Assembly (NCBI GenBank): GCA_030538175.1
Contig: JAUNUL010000016.1
Location: 1 to 17,793, forward strand
Source of the DNA: Propionibacteriaceae bacterium
GTDB lineage: Bacteria > Actinomycetota > Actinomycetes > Propionibacteriales > Propionibacteriaceae
Direction of reading: 5' to 3'
Length of the DNA: 17,793 nucleotides
Below are positions 1 to 5,697 of the stretch, one piece after another (position 1 is the first letter of the stretch; every line of letters begins with the position of its first letter). The notes beneath the pieces are model-generated. The model ran no database searches and was not told the origin of the DNA. It saw only the letters and a list, made by a program, of their open reading frames with translations. Made by a program: the position numbers and the translations under genes.

Positions 1-51
1 TGGGGCGCGGGGTCGGTCATGCGCCACAGATTAGTGCCCCTTGAACACCGA

Positions 52-81
52 GGTCGCCCGAGCCTTGCCTGACGGGCGACC
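52..81 (-). terminator. Hairpin downstream of the first glycosyltransferase gene
   Basis: A perfect 9-bp inverted repeat (GGTCGCCCG at 52-60, CGGGCGACC at 73-81) encloses a 12-base loop. It lies 17 bases beyond the stop codon of the minus-strand gene ending at 99, where a terminator is expected. The base run after it on the minus strand (TCGGTGTTC) is only weakly T-rich, so it is a terminator candidate rather than a textbook intrinsic terminator. Nothing else can be supported in the first 98 bases. Confidence 0.45.
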
Positions 82-98
82 CTGCGGAGCGCGATGGA

Positions 99-1067
99 TC
101 AGAGGGTCGGGTCCGACGGAATCGACTGCTTCCAACGCCGCAGACGCCACTCGGAGATCCGGCCGGCGATGCGGTTGGGAATCGCCGTGAGGAGGGCGAG
201 TCGCAGGACCGTGGGTTCCACGGCGGAACCAAGCGCGGGACGAATGACTTCGCGGGCTTCCTTCTGCTCGCCGGTGCGGACCAGGTCACGGGTCAACGAG
301 ACCGCCGCTTCGAGGCGATAGCGCTCGAGCATGGCGTGGTCATAGGTCTTGTCCGATGCCAGGGCGTGATCGATCGAGATGATCCGACCGCGGAGCTGGC
401 TGGCCAAACGCCGGGAGGTGTCGGAATCCGGGTGGATCCGATAGCGCACGGTGGCCTCGGGGACATAGATCGCAGCGGTGGCGTCACCGGCGGCTTCGAT
501 CAGCACGTGCAGGTCATAGGCGCTGGCGGTCTCGATGTTGAGGTTGTGCCAGTCCACCGCGCTGGTGCGGATCACCGCGGCATTCAGCTGGACGCCGCCG
601 TTGAGGACATAGTCGAGGAACGGGCGCAGATAGCCGTGGGGGATGGCCCCGCGAAAGCTGTCCTCCTGGGCCTGCTTTTTCGGCAGGGGCTCGCTGTGCG
701 AGCCGATATAGGTCAGCGGGCCGAAGCTGAGCACCGCGGAAGGGTTGTCCCGCAAGGCACCGACCGCGAGCTCGAGGAAACGCTCATCGAATTCGTCGTC
801 GTCATCAAGCTTGACCGCGAATTCGCTTTCCACGGCCTGGAATCCCGCCAGTGCATTGCCGACCAGGCCAAGATTCTCGGGGCGGCCGATATAGCGGAAA
901 CGGTCATCATTGAAGCTTGCTACGAGCTCGGCGGTCTCAGTCTCATTCGCGTTGTCGCAGATGAGCACCTCGAAATCCGAGAAGGTCTGGGCCACCAGGG
1001 ACTCCAGTGCCAGCTTCAGATATTCCGGTCGCTTGAACGTTGTGGTCACCACTGTCACAGCGGCCAT
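99..1067 (-). CDS. Family 2 glycosyltransferase (GT-A fold), 322 aa
   Basis: This is a predicted cytoplasmic or membrane-associated glycosyltransferase that adds a sugar from a nucleotide donor to a lipid-linked polysaccharide intermediate; donor and acceptor cannot be read from the sequence. The N-terminus (VTVVTTTFKRPEYL, residues 4-17) is the usual GT2 nucleotide-binding start, followed by FEVLICDNA (32-40), ENLGLVGNA (64-72) and an acidic DDDDE run at 88-92 that supplies the DXD metal site. No membrane segments are evident. The reading frame extends upstream to 1187, but the ATG at 1067 is chosen because GGGGAGG lies just before it and the GT2 fold begins there. It is divergent from rfbF; the 152-base gap holds TACTAT (minus strand, 1129-1134) as a possible -10, but no clear -35. 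Tyrosine is encoded by TAT at all ten positions. The GT2 call is secure; the specificity is unknown. Confidence 0.9.
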   Translation of the reverse strand: MAAVTVVTTTFKRPEYLKLALESLVAQTFSDFEVLICDNANETETAELVASFNDDRFRYIGRPENLGLVGNALAGFQAVESEFAVKLDDDDEFDERFLELAVGALRDNPSAVLSFGPLTYIGSHSEPLPKKQAQEDSFRGAIPHGYLRPFLDYVLNGGVQLNAAVIRTSAVDWHNLNIETASAYDLHVLIEAAGDATAAIYVPEATVRYRIHPDSDTSRRLASQLRGRIISIDHALASDKTYDHAMLERYRLEAAVSLTRDLVRTGEQKEAREVIRPALGSAVEPTVLRLALLTAIPNRIAGRISEWRLRRWKQSIPSDPTL

Positions 1068-1219
1068 GTGCGCCTCCCCATACCTCGCCCGTCGGGACGC
1101 GACGAGCCTCAGCATTACGCAGTGGAGCATAGTAGCGATCGTGAGCGGCTGGTCGTGGCTGTGCCGCTTCGGAGGATCGGACGACAACCAGGGGCGTTAA
1201 GCTACGCCGGGAGGTATCG

Positions 1220-2002
1220 ATGAAAGCAGTGATCTTGGCCGGCGGCTTGGGCACGCGGCTGAGCGAAGAGACCGGAACCAAGCCGAAACCCATGGTGGAG
1301 ATCGGCGAACGCCCGATCCTCTGGCACATCATGGCCTCCTATGCCTCGCATGGGATCACCGAATTTGTGGTCTGCGCGGGCTACAAGGCGTCGGTGATCA
1401 AGGACTGGTTCGCCAGCTATGCCACCCGCTATGCGGACATCACCTTTGATCTGGCGACCGGCGAACAGATCGTGCACAAGCGGGCGACGCTGCCGTGGAA
1501 GGTCACGGTCGTCGACACCGGCCCCGAGACCATGACCGGTGGCCGCCTGAAGCGGGTGCGCGAATATCTGGGCGATGAGCCGTTCTGCTTCACCTATGGC
1601 GATGGTGTCGGCGACATCGACATCCCGGGGTCGATCGAGTTCCACCGCGCCCAGGGCAAGTTGGCGACGATGACGGTCACGCAGCCGCCGGGACGTTTCG
1701 GGGCCATCCAGCTCGGCGCGAGCGAGACCACGATCGAGCACTTCCGCGAGAAGCCCGAGGGCGATGGCGCCTGGGTGAACTGTGGGTTCTTCGTGCTCGA
1801 GCCGGGCGTCATCGACTACATCGCTGATGACTCGACGGTGTGGGAGCAGCAGCCGCTGCAGCAGCTCGCCGTCGGCGGCCAGCTGAACGCGTGGAAGCAC
1901 ACGGGCTTCTGGCAGCCAATGGACACGCTGAACGACAAGAACAAGCTCGAAAAACTGTGGGCGTCCGGGAACGCCCCGTGGAAGAACTGGGACTGGGACT
2001 GA
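1220..2002 (+). CDS. rfbF: Glucose-1-phosphate cytidylyltransferase, 260 aa
   Basis: This enzyme joins CTP and alpha-D-glucose 1-phosphate to give CDP-glucose and pyrophosphate, the entry step to CDP-linked 6-deoxy and dideoxy sugars; it is cytoplasmic. The whole chain matches the family in length and motifs: the nucleotidyltransferase signature [13 protein letters not shown] (6-18), KPKPMVEIG with its lysines (21-29), ILWHIM (33-38), FTYGDGVGD (125-132) with metal-binding aspartates, the EKP segment (178-180), [10 protein letters not shown] (187-196) and a C-terminal [12 protein letters not shown] (225-236). [10 protein letters not shown] followed by KPKPM is typical of RfbF rather than of dTDP-glucose pyrophosphorylases. 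GGGAGG at 1209-1214 sits six bases before the ATG. It is first of five co-directional genes, and CDP-glucose 4,6-dehydratase follows after five bases, which fixes the pathway. A small inverted repeat (GGCGT/ACGCC, 1193-1208) lies just before the ribosome binding site. Confidence 0.97.
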   Translation: MKAVILAGGLGTRLSEETGTKPKPMVEIGERPILWHIMASYASHGITEFVVCAGYKASVIKDWFASYATRYADITFDLATGEQIVHKRATLPWKVTVVDTGPETMTGGRLKRVREYLGDEPFCFTYGDGVGDIDIPGSIEFHRAQGKLATMTVTQPPGRFGAIQLGASETTIEHFREKPEGDGAWVNCGFFVLEPGVIDYIADDSTVWEQQPLQQLAVGGQLNAWKHTGFWQPMDTLNDKNKLEKLWASGNAPWKNWDWD

Positions 2003-2007
2003 CACCT

Positions 2008-3135
2008 ATGCAATCCAAAGACGACGAAGTCGCCTATCTCCGGGACTTCTATCGGGACAAGACCGTCCTGCTGACCGGCATCCACGGCTTCAAGGGCAGT
2101 TGGATGGCGCTGCTGCTGGCCGAGCTCGGGGCCAAGACGATCGGAGTCGGCCTGCACGCCGACGACGGCCTGCTGTTCCCCATGCTCGATCTCGAGGGGT
2201 TGGGGATCGAGAGCCACATCCTCGACATTCGTGATCGCGCCTTGGTCGACCTTGTCGTCGACACCCGTCCGGACGTGATTTTCCACATGGCCGCGCAGCC
2301 GATCGTCAGCGTCGGACACGACGATCCCTATCTCACCTATTCCAGCAATGTGATGGGTGTGGTCAACCTGCTCGATGGCGTGCGCGGGCTCGACAACCGG
2401 GTCAGCGTGGTGAATGTCACCACGGACAAGTGCTATCAGAATGTCGAAAAGGAAGAGCCCTATCTGGAGGATGACCGGCTGATGGGGGAGGACCCCTATA
2501 GCTCCAGCAAGTCATGCGCCGAGTTGGTCTCCTATTCCTATCGGGTGTCCTATTTCGACGACAACCACGCGCCCGATGCGAAGCTGCTGTCCACGGCACG
2601 GGCCGGCAATGTGATCGGCGGCGGTGATTTCGCGCTCAACCGCATTATCCCCGATATGGCCCGCGCCTTGGCCGCCGATGAACCGGTCACCATTCGCAAC
2701 TTCGACAGCATCCGGCCCTATGAGCATGTGCTCGATGCGTTGTACGCGTATGTGGTTCTCGCCGCCAGGCAGTGGGATTCATCCGACCTGGTTGGGGCGT
2801 ACAACATCGGGCCGAACACCGAAAGCGTGATGCGCACCCGTGAGCTCACCGACTATTTCGCGGCCCATTCGCCGCTGAAAATCGTTGATGGCTCCGAGGG
2901 CCGCACGTTCAAGGAATCGATCCTGTTGTCGCTGGATAGTGGCAAGTTCCGTCGGACATTCGACTGGACTCCGACGTGGGCCGGCAAGGACGAAATGCTG
3001 GCCAAGACCCTTGTTTGGTATCAGAAGTGGATCGAGGGCGACGTCGATATGACGGCGTTCACCACAGAACAGGTCAGAGAATTCCTGGCGGCACCGCAAT
3101 CCGCCGACGACACCCTCCAGAAAGCAGAGAGCTGA
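2008..3135 (+). CDS. rfbG: CDP-glucose 4,6-dehydratase, 375 aa
   Basis: This extended short-chain dehydrogenase/reductase converts CDP-D-glucose to CDP-4-keto-6-deoxy-D-glucose, using bound NAD+ for an internal hydride shift. Visible are the Rossmann glycine motif TGIHGFKG (23-30; HGFKG is typical of CDP-glucose dehydratases), HMAAQPIV (93-100), the active-site triad region VTTDK (137-141) and catalytic YSSSK (Tyr164, Lys168). ARAGNVIGGGDF (197-208) and RPYEHVLDAL (236-245) are also family-typical. The frame is open upstream to 1840, but that part overlaps rfbF out of frame; ATG 2008 gives the standard length and starts five bases after the rfbF stop, suggesting coupled translation. Its stop overlaps the next start by one base (TGATG). 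The product is the branch point for paratose, abequose, tyvelose, ascarylose, yersiniose and other CDP-sugars; which one is made here depends on the following genes. Tyrosine codons are 14 TAT to 2 TAC. Confidence 0.97.
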   Translation: MQSKDDEVAYLRDFYRDKTVLLTGIHGFKGSWMALLLAELGAKTIGVGLHADDGLLFPMLDLEGLGIESHILDIRDRALVDLVVDTRPDVIFHMAAQPIVSVGHDDPYLTYSSNVMGVVNLLDGVRGLDNRVSVVNVTTDKCYQNVEKEEPYLEDDRLMGEDPYSSSKSCAELVSYSYRVSYFDDNHAPDAKLLSTARAGNVIGGGDFALNRIIPDMARALAADEPVTIRNFDSIRPYEHVLDALYAYVVLAARQWDSSDLVGAYNIGPNTESVMRTRELTDYFAAHSPLKIVDGSEGRTFKESILLSLDSGKFRRTFDWTPTWAGKDEMLAKTLVWYQKWIEGDVDMTAFTTEQVREFLAAPQSADDTLQKAES

Positions 3136-3677
3136 TGCAGTTCACACCGACTGAGGTGGATGGTTGCTGGATCGTTGATCTGGAAACCATTGGTGATGAC
3201 CGGGGCTTCTTCGCCCGCACCTTCGACCGTGCAGAATTCGAGGCCCACGGGATCGATCCTTTCATCGCCCAGGGGAACATGTCGTTCAACCACAAGGCCG
3301 GCACGTTGCGCGGCATGCACCGTCAGATCGAGCCGCATGCCGAGGGCAAGCTCGTGCGCTGCATCAGCGGCTCGATCGTTGACTGCTGTCTTGACCTGCG
3401 CGAGGACAGCCCCACTTTCGGCAAGAACGTGATGGTCGAACTGAGCGCCGAGAACCGGCGGGCCCTGTGGATTCCGCCCTATTGCGCGCACGGCTACTAC
3501 ACCCTCACCGATAACACCGAGGTCACCTATCAGGTGTCCGGTCCCTATGCGCCCCAGGGTGAAAAGGGACAGCGTTATGACGATCCGGCATTCGGTCTGG
3601 AATGGCCGGGCGAGGTGGTCGTGATCTCGCAGAAGGATCTCAACTGGCCCGACTGGGACGGGAAGGCAATCCGATGA
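3135..3677 (+). CDS. RmlC-type nucleotide-sugar 3,5-epimerase family (cupin), 180 aa
   Basis: This belongs to the dTDP-4-dehydrorhamnose 3,5-epimerase (RmlC) family. By operon context its substrate is likely CDP-4-keto-6-deoxyglucose rather than a dTDP-sugar; this is inference. Family residues are present: DDRGFFARTF (21-30), LRGMHRQ with the catalytic His62 (58-64), KLVRCISGSIVDCCLDLR (72-89), PPYCAHGYYTL (115-124), E129-x-x-Tyr132, YAP with Tyr138, and a late aspartate (Asp169) in the QKDLNWP segment. With His, Asp and both tyrosines kept, it looks like an active epimerase; whether it acts at C3, C5 or both cannot be read. The start ATG overlaps the rfbG stop (TGATG), and the stop overlaps the next start by four bases (ATGA), so translation is probably coupled. 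Its length is close to the usual RmlC length of about 180 aa. Confidence 0.92.
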   Translation: MQFTPTEVDGCWIVDLETIGDDRGFFARTFDRAEFEAHGIDPFIAQGNMSFNHKAGTLRGMHRQIEPHAEGKLVRCISGSIVDCCLDLREDSPTFGKNVMVELSAENRRALWIPPYCAHGYYTLTDNTEVTYQVSGPYAPQGEKGQRYDDPAFGLEWPGEVVVISQKDLNWPDWDGKAIR

Positions 3678-4981
3678 TCATCACCGACACGCTCCTGGCC
3701 CAGCGCCACGCCGAGGGGAACCCGGTTCGGATCGGCGTCATCGGCCCCGGCTTCATGGCCCGCGGCATGATGAATCACATCCGCAACACCATGACTGGCA
3801 TGACTGTCAGCGCGGTCTATGCCCGCGACGTCGCCAAGGCCCGGGAATCACTGGCCTATGCCGGTTATGCAGCCGACGAGATCGTCGACGGCGAGTCCGT
3901 GCAGGCGGTTGAAAAGGCCGTTGAGGGTGGCCTGGTTGCCGTCACCGACAACTATGAGGATCTCACCGCCGCCAACGGCCTCGATGCGATCGTGGACTGC
4001 AGCGGCTCGGTCGAATTCGGCGCCCATGTAGCGTTGTCGACCATTGCCAACGGCAAACACCTGATTCTGATGAATGCCGAAGTCGATGCCACCATCGGCT
4101 CGATTCTGGCGAAGAAGGCGCAGAGCGCCGGCATTGTGTACACCGGCATCGACGGTGACCAGCCGGGCGTCGAGATGAACTTGGTGCGCTTTGTTCGGGG
4201 CCTCGGTGTGACGCCGTTGTTGGCCGGCAACATCAAGGGTCTGCAGGATCGCTTCCGCAACCCAACCACCCAGGAAGGCTTCGCCAAGCAGTGGGGCCAG
4301 AACGTGCATATGGTCACGAGTTTCGCTGACGGGACGAAGGTCTCGATCGAGCAGGCTCTGGTTGCTAATGCGGCGGGTTTCTCGGTCCATGAAAACGGCT
4401 GCCTCGGTCGTGATTTCGAGGGCCATGTCGATGAGCTGACGACCGAATATGACGTGGAAGAACTCATCGCCATGGGTGGTGCCGTCGACTATGTCGTGAA
4501 GGCCAAGCCGGGTCCCGGCGTGTTCGTGCTCGGCACCCATCCCGACCCCAAGCAGCAGCATTTCCTGTCCTATTACAAGCTTGGGACCGGACCGCTCTAT
4601 AGCTTCTATACGCCGTATCACCTCTGCCATTTCGAGGTGCCCACGACGGTGGCTCGCGCGGTGCTGCTGGGGGACGCCACGATCGCTCCGCTGCCGGACG
4701 GTCCGCGGGTCGAGGTTGTGACCGTCGCGAAGAAGGAGCTCCGTGCGGGTGACACCCTTGACGGCATCGGTGGCTATAGCTATTTCGGTGAATGCCGACC
4801 CGCCGCCGTGCAGCGTTCCGCCGGCCTGCTTCCGGTGGGATTGGCCGAGGGCGTGGTCGTCAATCGGGACATTGCGGTCGACGAGGTGATTTCGTACGCC
4901 GACGTCACCCTCCCCGAGGGTCGGCTCGCGGATCAGTTGCGTGCCGAACAGGACGCGCTGTTCAACCCCGGAAAGGCCTGA
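3674..4981 (+). CDS. DRL-like NAD(P)-dependent oxidoreductase with SAF-type C-terminal domain, 435 aa
   Basis: The N-terminus is a homoserine-dehydrogenase-like Rossmann fold (RIGVIGPGFMARG, 19-31; VDCSG, 107-111), followed by GKHLILMNAEVDATIG (127-142), a catalytic region and a C-terminal SAF-type segment from about residue 350 (VAKKELRAGDTLDGIGGYSY, 351-370). This order, the block FYTPYHLCHFEVPTTVAR (311-328) and the length resemble, from memory, the DXR-like (DRL) family first characterised in Brucella, which converts 1-deoxyxylulose 5-phosphate to methylerythritol 4-phosphate by carbon-skeleton rearrangement and NADPH reduction. Such proteins are often annotated only as SAF-domain or FlgA-like. 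Its place after CDP-sugar dehydratase and epimerase genes, with four-base coupling, argues for a nucleotide-sugar substrate, so it may be a reducing or rearranging final enzyme (inference). A true MEP-pathway role is the alternative. The family call is fairly sure; the reaction is unknown. Confidence 0.82.
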   Translation: MIITDTLLAQRHAEGNPVRIGVIGPGFMARGMMNHIRNTMTGMTVSAVYARDVAKARESLAYAGYAADEIVDGESVQAVEKAVEGGLVAVTDNYEDLTAANGLDAIVDCSGSVEFGAHVALSTIANGKHLILMNAEVDATIGSILAKKAQSAGIVYTGIDGDQPGVEMNLVRFVRGLGVTPLLAGNIKGLQDRFRNPTTQEGFAKQWGQNVHMVTSFADGTKVSIEQALVANAAGFSVHENGCLGRDFEGHVDELTTEYDVEELIAMGGAVDYVVKAKPGPGVFVLGTHPDPKQQHFLSYYKLGTGPLYSFYTPYHLCHFEVPTTVARAVLLGDATIAPLPDGPRVEVVTVAKKELRAGDTLDGIGGYSYFGECRPAAVQRSAGLLPVGLAEGVVVNRDIAVDEVISYADVTLPEGRLADQLRAEQDALFNPGKA

Positions 4982-4992
4982 GCGGAGGACCG

Positions 4993-5592
4993 ATGGAATT
5001 CACTGCGGAGCGCCGGCCCAGGACCTGGGCTGAGGCGAAGTCAGCCTTTCGACAGCTGCGGGAGGCCGATTTCGCGCGCAGCCCTTCGCTGTTCCACCGG
5101 ATCACGTCCACGATTTGGCGGGCGGGGCAGGTGCTGCTGCATGCGCGCGGACCGGTGGCGTTCGTTGTTCGCCGGTTCGTGTTGGTGGCCGACCTCGTGT
5201 GGACGCAGACCCTGATGGGGGCTGAACTGCCACACGAGGTCTGGGCCGGACCAGGGGTCAAGCTCGAGCATGGTGCACGCGGTGTGATCATGCATCCGTC
5301 GACCGTGATCGGCTCCGAGGTGACCATCTATCACCGGGTGACGATCGGCGTACGCGATGCCCGCCCCGCAGCGACCATCGGTGATCGGGTCGAGCTGGGC
5401 ACAGGTGCCACTCTCCTGGGCCCAGTGCAGGTAGCCGACGGATCACGGGTCGGGGCCAACGCGGTCCTGCTGAACGACACCGAACCCGACTGCACCTATG
5501 TCGGTGTCCCGGCGAAGCGCGTGGGGGAGCAGCGCGTCGTGGAGACCTATTGGGAGTTCACCCGCCCGGCCTGGATGCCGGATCGGGGCTGA
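4993..5592 (+). CDS. Left-handed beta-helix acetyltransferase, serine O-acetyltransferase-like, 199 aa
   Basis: This hexapeptide-repeat acyltransferase probably O-acetylates a sugar or glycan precursor with acetyl-CoA. Residues 85-175 carry the turns of the helix: GPGVKLEHGARGVIMHPS (86-103), VIGSEVTIYHRVTIGV (105-120), a short loop, then IGDRVELGTGATLLGPV (129-145) and GSRVGANAVLLNDTEP (150-165), ending in the typical YVGVPAKRVG (169-178). LEHG with His93 aligns with the catalytic His of CysE-type enzymes. It is about 70 residues shorter than CysE, and the N-terminal part (1-80) lacks the family's acidic helical bundle, so cysteine synthesis is less likely than polysaccharide decoration. GCGGAGG upstream supports the ATG; the start is 11 bases after the preceding stop. 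It is the last gene of the CDP-sugar operon, which implies that the sugar or its product is acetylated. Confidence 0.85.
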   Translation: MEFTAERRPRTWAEAKSAFRQLREADFARSPSLFHRITSTIWRAGQVLLHARGPVAFVVRRFVLVADLVWTQTLMGAELPHEVWAGPGVKLEHGARGVIMHPSTVIGSEVTIYHRVTIGVRDARPAATIGDRVELGTGATLLGPVQVADGSRVGANAVLLNDTEPDCTYVGVPAKRVGEQRVVETYWEFTRPAWMPDRG

Positions 5593-5650
5593 CCCGGCGA
5601 CGACCCTTTTCTCGGCCGGTTCTCGGGTCGGGAGGCGGGTCGAAATTGCG

Positions 5651-5686
5651 AAGACCTGAGCTGCGATGGCCGTCAGCTCAGGTCTT
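5651..5686. terminator. Bidirectional intrinsic terminator between convergent operons
   Basis: A perfect 13-bp inverted repeat (AAGACCTGAGCTG at 5651-5663, CAGCTCAGGTCTT at 5674-5686) surrounds a 10-base loop. It lies 58 bases past the plus-strand acetyltransferase stop and 12 bases past the minus-strand gene stop at 5698. The plus strand continues as TTTTCC, a short T-run, while the minus strand continues as CGCAATTTCG. It is the strongest hairpin in the window and is placed to end transcription from both sides, better supported for the plus strand. Confidence 0.85.
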
Positions 5687-5697
5687 TTCCATCTGGG

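Noticed and set aside
1..20. Possible start of another minus-strand gene (ATG complement at 18-20, beginning MTDPAP)
   Set aside because: Only six codons are visible and no good ribosome binding site precedes the ATG, so it cannot be supported.
336..1223. Long plus-strand frame opposite the first glycosyltransferase
   Set aside because: It is the antisense shadow of the GT2 gene: no family motifs, and the minus strand has a complete GT2 signature and a ribosome binding site.
1840..2007. N-terminal extension of the CDP-glucose dehydratase
   Set aside because: It overlaps rfbF in another frame, is Ala/Arg-rich, and would lie ahead of the normal dehydratase N-terminus.
3674..4981. Flagellar protein FlgA or homoserine dehydrogenase
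   Set aside because: The SAF-type end and the Rossmann start each tempt such labels, but the full-length arrangement and middle motifs fit the DRL-like family and no flagellar or threonine-pathway gene is nearby.
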